A stretch of 64,000 nucleotides of DNA from Rhizobium sp. Root1212 (GCF_001424985.1 NZ_LMDA01000027.1:3894-67893), one strand, 5' to 3'; positions 6,953 to 16,558 are shown, counted from the stretch's first letter. Translations and numbers: made by a program. The notes: a model not told the origin generated them from the letters alone.

Positions 6953-8145
6953 GACCGCCCCCATGCCCGGTGGATGCTGGCGAGCACTTCGGCATTGGCC
7001 GCGTTCACCGATTCGAGCGCACGGTCGTAGGTCGATTTGCGCACCTGGCCCTTTTCGATCTCGTAAAGGGTCTGCTTGGTGAGACCGGCGTCCGCAATCG
7101 AGGTGGATTTCAGGATCGTCGCCGTCAGCACATCGTTTCCGAAGAGATTGCGCAGCAGCGCGACGATCTGCGACTGCGGCGCATCGAAGGGCTCGTGCCG
7201 GGTCACGACATATTTGACGAAATCATGGGTGAGATCACCACCCGCGTTGCGGACGACGGACAGCAAATCCGACGTCATCAAAAGGAACTGCGACATGGAG
7301 GCGACATCGACCATCTGCGGATGAATGGTGATCAGCAATGCGGTTGCGGCGCAAACGGCGCCGAGCGTCAGATAGCCGAGCTGCGGCGGGCAATCGATGA
7401 CGACAACATCGTAATTCTGCTCGACCTCGGCGATGGCAAGACCAACGCGCTTGAAGAACAGCGTATCGGTGCCATTGCGGCGATCATGCAGCGCGCCGGG
7501 CGTCTCATGTTCGAACTCCATCAGTTCCAGATTGCCCGGAACGAGGTCGAGGCCGTCGAAATAGGTCTTGCGAATGATATCGGCCAGCGGCCGGCGCTTG
7601 GCGTCGTCGTAACGGATCGCGCCATAGAGCGTGTCGCCCTCTTCCAAATCGAATTCCGGCTGCACGCCGAGCATGGCCGAAAGCGAGGCCTGCGGATCGA
7701 GATCGATCGTCAGGACGCGGTAGCCCTGCAACGCGAGATACTGCGCCAGATAAAGCGCCGTCGTCGTCTTGGCCGAGCCGCCCTTGAAATTGGTCACGGC
7801 GATGGTCTGCAGCCGCTCGCCTGGCCGGCGGTGCGGCACATAGCTCACGGCATCCTTCGGCTTGATCGCGGCCATGTGCTGGCGCAGCTCATTGATCTGC
7901 GAGAGCGTGTAGGAGCGGCGGCCGTTGCTGGTAAGGCGCGGCACCGGTCCCTTGCCGTCGAGCGACAGTTGCCGGAGGTAACCATCGGAAACACCAACGA
8001 GCTGGGCTGCCTCGCCGGACGAAAAGGTGCGCAGCGTTTTCGAGGAATGCGGCGGAAACAGCCGTTCCCGCAGCAGCTTCAACTGCTTCGAGAGCTGCCT
8101 GGCATGCCGCTCGATGCGGATGTCAGTTGTCGCGACGGTTTCCAT
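6949..8145 (-). CDS. repA: Partition ATPase RepA (ParA family) of the repABC operon
   Basis: A 398-residue ParA-type ATPase that segregates the replicon with RepB and represses the operon. A MerR-like DNA-binding region covers about residues 40-80 (FSSGEAAQLVGVSDGYLRQL). The deviant Walker A box at 121-128 reads KGGSAKTT, with Ala where most ParA proteins have Gly before the invariant Lys. Later come D-L-D-P-Q-A-S-L-S and V-V-V-I-D-C-P-P-Q. The ATG at 8145 gives the usual family length; the frame is open for 91 more codons upstream, but that covers the operator region. It is first in repA-repB-repC. Confidence 0.93.
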   Translation of the reverse strand: METVATTDIRIERHARQLSKQLKLLRERLFPPHSSKTLRTFSSGEAAQLVGVSDGYLRQLSLDGKGPVPRLTSNGRRSYTLSQINELRQHMAAIKPKDAVSYVPHRRPGERLQTIAVTNFKGGSAKTTTALYLAQYLALQGYRVLTIDLDPQASLSAMLGVQPEFDLEEGDTLYGAIRYDDAKRRPLADIIRKTYFDGLDLVPGNLELMEFEHETPGALHDRRNGTDTLFFKRVGLAIAEVEQNYDVVVIDCPPQLGYLTLGAVCAATALLITIHPQMVDVASMSQFLLMTSDLLSVVRNAGGDLTHDFVKYVVTRHEPFDAPQSQIVALLRNLFGNDVLTATILKSTSIADAGLTKQTLYEIEKGQVRKSTYDRALESVNAANAEVLASIHRAWGRS

Positions 8146-8167
8146 GTTCACGCGGCTGGTTTCCTTT

Positions 8168-8206
8168 GATGCGGTTTTAAGGCGTGATGCACTCAAAAAC
8201 CGTATC
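8168..8206. promoter_or_regulatory. Candidate RepA operator upstream of repABC
   Basis: A nested dyad 22 bases before the repA start. Outer arms GATGCGGTTTT (8168-8178) and AAAACCGTATC (8196-8206) match with one mismatch. The inner arms are GTG and CAC (8184-8192). The design is the same as the dyad before the second repA at 10756-10792, while the outer arms differ in sequence. RepA of other replicons binds an inverted repeat overlapping its promoter, so autorepression here is inferred. Confidence 0.6.
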
Positions 8207-8337
8207 AGAAACATGACACGATTCGGATGCGGCGGCAATGAGTCGGTAGGGGAACAGAAGCCGGCTATCGGCCATGGAAAAGATATGAATTTCAGCCGCT
8301 TGCGCCAAGTTACAGTCCGGCTGGCGAGTCGCCAAGG

Positions 8338-8359
8338 GATTCTATCCCCAGATAGAATC
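8338..8359. repeat. Perfect 22-bp dyad upstream of repA
   Basis: GATTCTATC (8338-8346) and GATAGAATC (8351-8359) are exact reverse complements around CCCA. It lies about 190 bases upstream of the repABC repA start, between the terminator of the second repAB pair and the candidate operator. No T-run follows on either side, so it is probably not a terminator. A protein-binding site is more likely; it does not fit the parS 16-mer pattern. Confidence 0.7.
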
Positions 8360-8420
8360 GAGGCTTCGGCAGCCGGGTAGCGGTTTGGCCGCAGATCCAC
8401 GCATGGCAAGGCCCCCAACA

Positions 8421-8444
8421 GAAAACGGCCGGATTATCCGGCCG
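8421..8444 (-). terminator. Rho-independent terminator after the second repB
   Basis: A strong stem of CGGCCGGAT and ATCCGGCCG arms (8426-8444) is followed on the minus strand by TTTTC. It stands 27 bases beyond the stop of the second repB and ends that transcription unit before repABC begins. Confidence 0.75.
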
Positions 8445-8471
8445 CTCTTTCATTTGATTGAGGTAAACCTT

Positions 8472-9485
8472 CTATTCGCCCTTCTCGAAGGCCTCGTAAA
8501 ATCTTTCGAGATTGTCGGCCAGATAGGTTCCGAAGGCTGATGCCCTGTCGGCGCGGAGTGCGATCGTCACCTGCTTGCCGTTATCGACGATTTTCGCCGC
8601 CAAGGTGCCGTCGACATTCTTCCAGTGCCGCTCCGCTTTCGGCTGTGCCTTTGGCTTCACGTCGACCTTCTCTTCCCGCGTCAGACCCTCGACCAGTTCG
8701 AAACGACGGTCCGGCTCCGCCTCAACGAAACCCGGTGTCGCGACCAGTGCGCGAGCGCGCTCCAGAAATGCCTCGTCGTCGAAGAGAACGGAAAGCTCGT
8801 GCCAGCGATCCCGGCCGACGCCCCTCGCCGCTTCCAGAGCCGCCAGCACATCCGCCGGAATGCGCCGGGTCACCGAAAGCATCTTGGAGAGCGTCGTCTT
8901 GTCGATGCTCAGAGCCGTCATGATCGTTTCGCGATCAAAGCCGAGGCCTTCGAGCCGATGGGCAAACATCGTGCGCTCGATGAAAGAGAGATCGGCACGC
9001 GCCGAATTTTCCTGCCCCTGGGCGATAACGTGATCGCGATCATCCAGCGCCTTGACGACGGCGCGCACGGCGCGGCCGAGCACACGGGCGGCGCGGGCGC
9101 GTCGATGGCCGAAGGCGATCTGATAGCGGCCGGCATGCGTCGGGTGAGGGCGCACGAGGATCGGCGAATCCTGCCCACGCTGACGGATCGCTTCGACCAG
9201 TTCCTGGAATTTTTCATCGTCACCGCCGAGGCGGTCGTTGACGAAGGAGTTTTCGATCAGCTCGGGATCGAGGTCGATCACCGTTTCACCATTGGCGAGT
9301 TTCTGCTCCAGAGCCTTGGCACTTTCCGCCTTGGCGGAGAGTGCATCGATGCTGCGGGTGACGGCGCCAAGCGCGCCAATGCCCTTGAAGGACAGCGACT
9401 GACCTTCACCCTGCGCTTCCGGGTTTACCGCGGTAAACCTCTTGCTGTCGTCCATCAAGCCGGAGAGGATGTTCTTACGCGCCAT
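8472..9485 (-). CDS. repB: Second RepB/ParB-type partition protein (no repC partner)
   Basis: A 337-residue paralogue of the RepB encoded downstream. The ParB core has G-H-R-R at 126-129 and E-N-S-A-R-A-D-L after it, followed by the helix-turn-helix region (SIDKTTLSKMLSVTRRIP). Codons 16-21 (R-F-T-A-V-N) contain a parS-like palindrome within the gene itself. A second parS-like site is just upstream. The start has AAAGGAGC-type upstream sequence at good spacing. It forms a two-gene unit with its repA and ends at a strong terminator, so it can act independently of the repABC operon. Confidence 0.92.
   Translation of the reverse strand: MARKNILSGLMDDSKRFTAVNPEAQGEGQSLSFKGIGALGAVTRSIDALSAKAESAKALEQKLANGETVIDLDPELIENSFVNDRLGGDDEKFQELVEAIRQRGQDSPILVRPHPTHAGRYQIAFGHRRARAARVLGRAVRAVVKALDDRDHVIAQGQENSARADLSFIERTMFAHRLEGLGFDRETIMTALSIDKTTLSKMLSVTRRIPADVLAALEAARGVGRDRWHELSVLFDDEAFLERARALVATPGFVEAEPDRRFELVEGLTREEKVDVKPKAQPKAERHWKNVDGTLAAKIVDNGKQVTIALRADRASAFGTYLADNLERFYEAFEKGE
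9423..9438. other. parS-like centromere site inside the second repB
   Basis: GTTTACCGCGGTAAAC is a perfect 16-bp palindrome, extended by one more pair on each side. It fits the parS consensus of repABC plasmids as I recall it, GTTNNNNGCNNNNAAC. It lies in codons 16-21 of the gene for its presumed binding protein. Confidence 0.7.
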
Positions 9486-9504
9486 GTTTTGCTCCTTTCG
9501 CCAA

Positions 9505-9520
9505 GTTTACTGCCGTAAAC
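9505..9520. other. parS-like centromere site between second repA and repB
   Basis: GTTTACTGCCGTAAAC fits GTTNNNNGCNNNNAAC with six-base arms and one mispaired position near the centre. It sits 19 bases before the second repB start and 82 bases from the first site, so both may be bound together. Confidence 0.65.
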
Positions 9521-9527
9521 TCAGCCG

Positions 9528-10742
9528 TCATTTCCGCCCCCAGGCCTTGTGCACGAGATCGACGATCTCATTGTTGACCGCCTCCATCGCCTCCATGGCG
9601 CGGTCATAGGTGGTGCGGGTGAAGGCGCTGCGCTCGACTTCATAGAGCGTCTGGTTGGTCAGCGACGCATCGGAGATCGCCACGCTCTTCAGCATTGGGT
9701 TGGTCAACACGTGGTTCTTGAACATGGAGCGCATGAAGGCGACCATCTGGGTTTGCGGGCCGTCCTGCGGATCGTAGCGGGTGACGAGGTAGCGCAGCCA
9801 GTCGAGGTTCATGTCGCCGCCGGCGCCCTTCAGCGTGTTCAGGACCTCGCCGAGCATCTGCAGGAACTGGCACATGGACATCACGTCCAGCATCTGCGGA
9901 TGCACCGTGATCAGGATCGCGGTCGCGCCGCAGATCGCGCTCATCGTCAAAAAGCCGAGCTGCGGCGGGCAGTCGATGACGACGACATCGTAATCGTCGG
10001 CAACGGTGCCCAGCGCCTCGTCGAGACGGGCAAAGAAGATGCGGCCGTAATCGCCGGCCTGACCCTGCGCCAGAACGCGCGGCGTATCGTGTTCGAATTC
10101 CATCAGCTCGAGATTGCCCGGCACCAGATCGAGGTTCGGGAAATTCGTCTTGCGGATGATCTCTTTCAGCGGACGACGCTCGTCGTCATAGCGGATCGCG
10201 CCGTAGAGCGTTTCGTTTTCCTGCACGTCGAATTCCGGCTGGAAGCCGTGGATGGCGGACAGCGACGCCTGCGGATCGAGATCGACGGCGAGCACCCGGT
10301 GACCCGTCAGCGCCAGATGCTGGGCGAGGTGGGCGGCCGAGGTGGTCTTGCCGCTGCCGCCCTTGAAGTTGACGACGGCAATCACCTGCAGGTGATCCTT
10401 GCCGCGTCGCTGCGGCACGTAGTGCGTGCCGGCGCGGGCGTTCTGGTCGAGAAAGGCGCGCATCTCTTCCATCTGCTGCGCCGTGTAGGAGCGGCGGCCG
10501 GAAGGCGTGACCTGGGGCAGGGGGCCTTTGCCCTCCAGCGAGAGGTTGCGCAGATAGCCGCTGGTGACGCCGAGATAGCGGGCGGCTTCGGCGAGCTGGA
10601 ATTCGCGCAAGCCTTTCATGGCAACAGGCGGAAACATTTCCGTCCGGTGCTGCTTCAGTTTGTCGGACAGCTCCTGCGCCTGGGCGATGATCAGCTGGTC
10701 CATTTCGGAAATGGCCTGGGCGGCCGGCATGGCGATGGTCAT
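9528..10742 (-). CDS. repA: Second RepA/ParA-type partition ATPase
   Basis: A 404-residue ParA-type ATPase. The N-terminal DNA-binding region covers about residues 50-90 (FQLAEAARYLGVTSGYLRNL). Walker A at 127-134 reads KGGSGKTT, the normal form, unlike its neighbour. D-L-D-P-Q-A-S-L-S and V-V-V-I-D-C-P-P-Q follow. The start at 10742 gives the usual length and is preceded by a nested dyad operator. With repB it makes a partition module lacking repC. The two RepA proteins are clearly paralogous but diverged, as expected of two compatible partition systems brought together. Confidence 0.92.
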   Translation of the reverse strand: MTIAMPAAQAISEMDQLIIAQAQELSDKLKQHRTEMFPPVAMKGLREFQLAEAARYLGVTSGYLRNLSLEGKGPLPQVTPSGRRSYTAQQMEEMRAFLDQNARAGTHYVPQRRGKDHLQVIAVVNFKGGSGKTTSAAHLAQHLALTGHRVLAVDLDPQASLSAIHGFQPEFDVQENETLYGAIRYDDERRPLKEIIRKTNFPNLDLVPGNLELMEFEHDTPRVLAQGQAGDYGRIFFARLDEALGTVADDYDVVVIDCPPQLGFLTMSAICGATAILITVHPQMLDVMSMCQFLQMLGEVLNTLKGAGGDMNLDWLRYLVTRYDPQDGPQTQMVAFMRSMFKNHVLTNPMLKSVAISDASLTNQTLYEVERSAFTRTTYDRAMEAMEAVNNEIVDLVHKAWGRK

Positions 10743-10755
10743 GAAAATCTCTCAG

Positions 10756-10792
10756 ATGCGATTTTTATAGTGATTTGCACTCTAAATCGCAT
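10756..10792. promoter_or_regulatory. Candidate RepA operator upstream of second repAB
   Basis: A nested perfect dyad. Outer arms ATGCGATTT (10756-10764) and AAATCGCAT (10784-10792) and inner arms AGTG and CACT (10769-10781) share one centre. It starts 14 bases before the repA start and has the same architecture as the dyad before the other repA. A degenerate parS-like stretch, one base too long, lies further upstream at 10829-10845. Confidence 0.6.
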
Positions 10793-10924
10793 GTTGCCAA
10801 ACGCGCCGCATATTGCAAGGAAAAATGGGTTAACCAGAGGTAAACGCACCCGCCGATGTAAGAGGGGAGGGCGGGGGAGGGGGCCGCAGGCGCAATCGTC
10901 AAAGAGCATGGCGACGGCCCTAAA

Positions 10925-10954
10925 ACGAAAACGGGAGCCCGAAGGCCCCCGTTT
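10925..10954 (-). terminator. Rho-independent terminator after the BI-1 gene
   Basis: On the minus strand a ten-base stem with one mismatch closes on a TTCG tetraloop and is followed by TTCGTTTT. It lies about 25 bases beyond the stop of the Bax-inhibitor-like gene. Its position also insulates that gene from the repA promoter region. Confidence 0.7.
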
Positions 10955-10978
10955 CCCTGCTTGCGAAAAGCTTGATGG

Positions 10979-11689
10979 CTATTCGCGTTCGCCGGTGAAA
11001 TTCAACAACAGCTGGAAGATGTTGACGAAGTTCAGGTAGAGCGACAGGGCGCCGAAAACGGCGATCTTCTGCTGCGATTCCTCGTCGAAATTCTCTGCAT
11101 ACTGCTCCTTGATGTTCTGCGTATCCCAGGCGGTGAGGCCGACGAAGACGAGGATGCCGATCACCGAGATCGCGAACTGCAGGGCAGAAGAGCCGAGGAA
11201 AATGTTGACGATCGAGGCGATGACCACGCCGATCAGGCCCATCATCAGGAACGAGCCGAACTTCGACAGGTCACGCTTCGTCACATAGCCGTAAAGGCTT
11301 GTCGCGCCGAACATGGTTGCGGCGATGAAGAAGGTGCGGGCAATGCTGGTGCCGGTGAACACCAGGAACACCGAGGCGAGCGACAGGCCCATGACGGCGC
11401 AGAAGGCCCAGAAGGTCATTTGCGCGGTGCTGGCCGACATCGTCTGGATCTTGAACGAGAAGAAGAAGACGAAGGCGAGCGGTGCAAGCATCACCACCCA
11501 CTTCAGCGGCGAGGAGAAGATCGGCACGTAGAGCGCCGGCGTCGAGCCGACGATGAAGGCGATGATGCCGGTGATGACCAGGCCGGCACCCATGTAGTTG
11601 TAAACGCGCAGCATATGCTTGCGCAGGCCCTCGTCGAACTGGGCGGCGGTTTGCGCACCGTAGCCGAAGCGGGAAGGGGAGGTGTTCAT
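10979..11689 (-). CDS. Bax inhibitor-1/YccA family membrane protein
   Basis: A 236-residue polytopic inner-membrane protein of the BI-1/TMBIM family. About seven hydrophobic segments are visible between residues 30 and 235. The conserved C-terminal W-D-T-Q-x-I-K and the following acidic residues correspond to the family's ion-sensing region. Bacterial members have been linked to calcium leak and to FtsH regulation; the role here is not known. AAGGAG precedes the ATG at good spacing. It has its own terminator and is probably a single-gene unit. Confidence 0.85.
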   Translation of the reverse strand: MNTSPSRFGYGAQTAAQFDEGLRKHMLRVYNYMGAGLVITGIIAFIVGSTPALYVPIFSSPLKWVVMLAPLAFVFFFSFKIQTMSASTAQMTFWAFCAVMGLSLASVFLVFTGTSIARTFFIAATMFGATSLYGYVTKRDLSKFGSFLMMGLIGVVIASIVNIFLGSSALQFAISVIGILVFVGLTAWDTQNIKEQYAENFDEESQQKIAVFGALSLYLNFVNIFQLLLNFTGERE

Positions 11690-11711
11690 CGTTTACTCCT
11701 TGGGTTTACGA

Positions 11712-12485
11712 TCAGTAGAGCGTGCGGGAAAGCCGCCGCGCTGTTTCAGTGAGATCTTTGGCAGCCTGCTTTTCGGAGACGAGCGCATAGGCGACGTCAC
11801 CGATCTGCCAGTAGGCAGCGCTCAGGCCTTGCGTTTCCGCCTTGAGCACGTGCTGGACGTTGAAGCTGCCGGGTCGGACGGCAAAGAGCGACAGCCGCTC
11901 GCCCTTGTCGGGCGTCACGACCAGCTCGACGCTGGGGCCGAAAGCGGACGGAAAGACCTGGACATCGACGACCTTCCAGCTTTCGGGAAGATCAGGCAGG
12001 ACGATCGCCGTCGCCGAGCGGATATCGGCGGGGTCGTAGTTCACGACCTCATGCTGGGAGGGCATGCTTTCGCGCAGAAGTGTGGTGCTATGGGCACGCA
12101 ACGCTTCTTCGACAAAAGGCGGCGGCGGCACGGAGGCAATCACCTCCGTCGCGGTGAAGGCGCCGAGATAGGCATTGGCAAACCAGCCGACCGTCACCAG
12201 TGCGGCAATCGCCGCAACCCGTTGAAAGGCGGCGACATAGCGCCCGGCCGACAGCCCCTGAGATAGCCGCCGGGCCGCCTCGCGCGTCTCGTGGCGACCG
12301 GCCATCGCACCATTGGCGAGCGCCAGCCGCAGTTCGCCGCGAATCCTCAAGTCCGCCATCACCTGCGCAGCACTTTCGGGATGTTCCGACAGATAGGCCT
12401 CGACTTCGATGCGCCGGGAAACGTCGAGTTGGTCGTCGACATAGGCGTCGAGATCGCCGGCGAGGATCGGATCAACGATTTTCAT
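11712..12485 (-). CDS. Anti-sigma factor, membrane-anchored
   Basis: A 257-residue protein whose N-terminus (residues 1-55) is a helical anti-sigma-like domain with L-D-A-Y-V-D-D-Q-L and E-V-E-A-Y-L. One transmembrane segment follows at about 89-110 and then a roughly 145-residue outer domain. There is no Cys-rich zinc motif, so redox sensing through zinc is unlikely. The start at 12485 follows GGAGG by eight bases; an in-frame GTG at 12494 overlaps that site. The gene overlaps the upstream ECF sigma gene by 14 bases, which marks the two as a coupled sigma/anti-sigma pair. The signal sensed is unknown. Confidence 0.8.
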   Translation of the reverse strand: MKIVDPILAGDLDAYVDDQLDVSRRIEVEAYLSEHPESAAQVMADLRIRGELRLALANGAMAGRHETREAARRLSQGLSAGRYVAAFQRVAAIAALVTVGWFANAYLGAFTATEVIASVPPPPFVEEALRAHSTTLLRESMPSQHEVVNYDPADIRSATAIVLPDLPESWKVVDVQVFPSAFGPSVELVVTPDKGERLSLFAVRPGSFNVQHVLKAETQGLSAAYWQIGDVAYALVSEKQAAKDLTETARRLSRTLY

Positions 12486-13011
12486 CGCTGGCACCTCCGA
12501 TGAGTTTCAGATGGGATGGGGCACGCGCCTCGCTCTCGAAAGAGCGCAACCGGGCGCGGGCGCGGGAAATACGCGACATCAGCGTGCCGACGGGAATGCC
12601 GAGCGCGTCGGCGGCTTCCTGATAGGACAGCTCCTCAATCGCCACGAGATGCAGCGCCTCGCGCTGCTCTTCCGGCAGTTCGAAGAAGGCTTCGTGCACC
12701 TGCCGCAGCCGCACGGAATGTTCCTGGTTTGCGGCAAGTGCCGGTTCGGTGAGTTCGCCGGCCGCCTCATGACGTCGCGAAAGCGAGCGGGCATGGCGCA
12801 ACCGGTCGATATGGGTGTTGTGGACGATGGAGAGCAGCCAGTTGCGGATATTGCCACCCTTGCGAAAGGTGCTTTTACGCTCGTAGGCACGCACCAGCGC
12901 ATCCTGCACGAGGTCTTCGGCATCGTTTTGATTGCGCACCAGCGAACGGGCATAGCGCCTGAGCGTCGCCAACTGCGCAATCACGTTAAAGGGGTGGCTC
13001 CTGTCGTCCAT
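12472..13011 (-). CDS. ECF-family RNA polymerase sigma factor
   Basis: A 179-residue sigma-70 of the extracytoplasmic-function type. Region 2 is at about residues 18-75 (DAEDLVQDALVRAYERKSTF, then NIRNWLLSIVHN). Region 4 is at about 118-165 (LPEEQREALHLVAIEELSYQ, then a helix-turn-helix with GTLMSRISRAR). The frame is open for 151 further codons upstream, but those cross a palindromic repeat and have no family similarity. The start is therefore placed at 13011, with GAGGG close in front. The following overlapping gene is its membrane anti-sigma factor. Target promoters cannot be read from this window. Confidence 0.88.
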   Translation of the reverse strand: MDDRSHPFNVIAQLATLRRYARSLVRNQNDAEDLVQDALVRAYERKSTFRKGGNIRNWLLSIVHNTHIDRLRHARSLSRRHEAAGELTEPALAANQEHSVRLRQVHEAFFELPEEQREALHLVAIEELSYQEAADALGIPVGTLMSRISRARARLRSFESEARAPSHLKLIGGASDENR

Positions 13012-13100
13012 ACCCTCATATACGCACGTCGAACGGCACTCATTCCATTTGGTTGGAAATTTTTCGAAATCGATCAGTCGACGGGCAGAGCCGCTGTCGT

Positions 13101-13233
13101 CTCCTCGCCCCGCTTGCGGGGAGAGGGCCAGGGTGAGGGGCAAACTCTCATCCATGAGAATGCTGCGGCCATGCCCCTCATCCGCCCTGTCGGGCACCTT
13201 CTCCCCGCCCGCGGGGAGAAGGGATACGCCGCA
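13101..13233. repeat. RIME-like paired palindromic repeat
   Basis: Two GC-rich palindromes (CCCCGCTTGCGGGG near 13108 and CCCCGCCCGCGGGG near 13203) flank a spacer, each followed inward by the conserved C-C-C-T-C-A-T-C-C-type arm. The block resembles other copies in this window at 24191, 39485 and 45303 and the rhizobial intergenic mosaic elements. It lies between the aspartate decarboxylase stop and the sigma factor start. Confidence 0.75.
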
Positions 13234-13255
13234 CCTTCCGTCGTTTCTTACGACC

Positions 13256-14875
<1,620 letters not shown>

Positions 14876-16558
14876 TCAGACAAAGGCGACGATCAGCGGC
14901 CCGAGCAAGGTCAGGAAGACGTTGGCAAGGGCATAGGTGATCGCGAACGGCACGGTCGGAATGGAGTTTCCGGCTTTGTCGAGGACTTCCCCGAAGGCCG
15001 GATTGGCACTGCGCGAGCCGGAAAGCGCGCCTGCAAACACCGCCACATTGTCGTAACGCAAGATGTAGCGGCGGACGAGCATGGTGATGACCAGCGGAAT
15101 GATCGTCACCGCCACCCCGATCAGGAAGATCGAGATACCCTGCTGGGCGATGGTGGAAACTGCCTGCTGGCCCGATTGCAGGCCGACGATGGCGACGAAG
15201 CCGGCAAGGCCGAGGTCGCGCAGCAGGGTCGAGGCGCCGAGCGGCATGTTGCCGATCGTCATGTTGCGGCTGCGGTACCAGCCAAAGGCAAGTCCCGCGA
15301 GCAGCGCGCCGCCGCCACTGCCGAGCGTCAGCGGAATGGAGCCGATGCGCAGCACTATAAGGCCGATCAGCAGGCCGACGACCAGACCGAAGCCATGGAA
15401 GACGAAATCGGTCTTGTCGCTGGGGATGATGACGTTGCCGACGCTTTTCGCGACACGCTGCAAGTCGTCGGAGGTGCCGTAGACGGTGACGACATCGCCG
15501 GCATTGACCATGGTGTTGGGTGCCAGCGGCACCGGAGTTCCGCTGCGCGTCAGCTTGATCACATAGACGCCGTGTCTGAGATCGCGATCGGTCGCTTCCC
15601 GGATTTCAGCCACCGTATGACCGGCCATTTTCGGATTGCTGATGACGATGTCGCGGGTGGCGACGACCACATCCATGCCCTCGGACGATTGCAGCTCGGA
15701 CCCGAGCGCCGTGGCGGCTGCAACGACGGCCGGGCGCTGGCCGACCACCAGCACGATGTCGTCGGCTTCGAGCTTCAACCCCGAATCGAGGCCGATGATC
15801 GTGTTGTCGCGCTTGACACGCTCGACCGTCAGGCCGGGAGTCTTTTCCTCAATGTCGCCAACGGTGCGGCCGGCGGCCGGGCCGATGCGGTAGAGGCGGC
15901 CGACGAGCTGCGGCAAGGCAGCGGCTTCGCCAGGCCCGAAGACCTGCGCCCCGGCCAGAAGCTCGGCCTCCGCCTTGATCGCATCGTCGCGAATGCCGCG
16001 GCCCATGAACCAGGGCAGGAGATTGACGCAGACGAGGATCGCGCCGAAAGAGCCGAAAATGTAAGTCACGGCATAGCCGACCGCGACATTGCCCTGCAGG
16101 CGCTGCGTCTCCTCCGCCGAAAGGCCGAGCTTGGCGATCGCCGAACCGGCGGTGCCGATGATGGCCGATTGCGTCAGGCCACCTGCGCCAATACCGGCCG
16201 CAAGTCCCTTGTCGAGACCGAACATCTTGGCGAGGATCACGACCGTTAGAAGGCCGCTGATGGCCAGCACCGCGGCCATGATGATTTCCCGGATCGACTT
16301 CATGCCGAGCGAGCGGAAGAATTGCGGCCCGCTTTCATAGCCGACCGCATAGATGAACAGTGCAAACAGCACCGTCTTGATGCCGTTATCGATAGTAATA
16401 CCGATTTGGCTGAGCACGACCGCCACCAGAAGCGAGCCAGCAACGCCGCCGAGCTGGAACTTGCCGAACTGGAACTTGCCGACCCAGTAGCCGACGGCTA
16501 ACGAAAGAAAGAGAGCGATTTCAGGCGATTGATGAAAAAGCGACTGGAGGTAAGCCAT
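14876..16558 (-). CDS. aspT: Aspartate:alanine antiporter (AspT family)
   Basis: A 560-residue inner-membrane exchanger. Two blocks of about five or six transmembrane segments (about residues 10-180 and 380-560) flank a cytoplasmic region with two TrkA-C/RCK-like domains (about 200-370). Repeated G-x-G-G-A-L/G-A-G-G-L motifs mark the AAE transporter family. The start at 16558 follows GAGG by six bases; an upstream ATG at 16579 lacks a good site. It is the first gene of the two-gene operon with aspartate decarboxylase. Substrate assignment leans on that pairing. Confidence 0.88.
   Translation of the reverse strand: MAYLQSLFHQSPEIALFLSLAVGYWVGKFQFGKFQLGGVAGSLLVAVVLSQIGITIDNGIKTVLFALFIYAVGYESGPQFFRSLGMKSIREIIMAAVLAISGLLTVVILAKMFGLDKGLAAGIGAGGLTQSAIIGTAGSAIAKLGLSAEETQRLQGNVAVGYAVTYIFGSFGAILVCVNLLPWFMGRGIRDDAIKAEAELLAGAQVFGPGEAAALPQLVGRLYRIGPAAGRTVGDIEEKTPGLTVERVKRDNTIIGLDSGLKLEADDIVLVVGQRPAVVAAATALGSELQSSEGMDVVVATRDIVISNPKMAGHTVAEIREATDRDLRHGVYVIKLTRSGTPVPLAPNTMVNAGDVVTVYGTSDDLQRVAKSVGNVIIPSDKTDFVFHGFGLVVGLLIGLIVLRIGSIPLTLGSGGGALLAGLAFGWYRSRNMTIGNMPLGASTLLRDLGLAGFVAIVGLQSGQQAVSTIAQQGISIFLIGVAVTIIPLVITMLVRRYILRYDNVAVFAGALSGSRSANPAFGEVLDKAGNSIPTVPFAITYALANVFLTLLGPLIVAFV

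Noticed and set aside
11690-11710. GTTTAC twice upstream of the BI-1 gene as a possible parS
   Set aside because: The two copies are direct, not inverted, and form part of the ribosome binding region.
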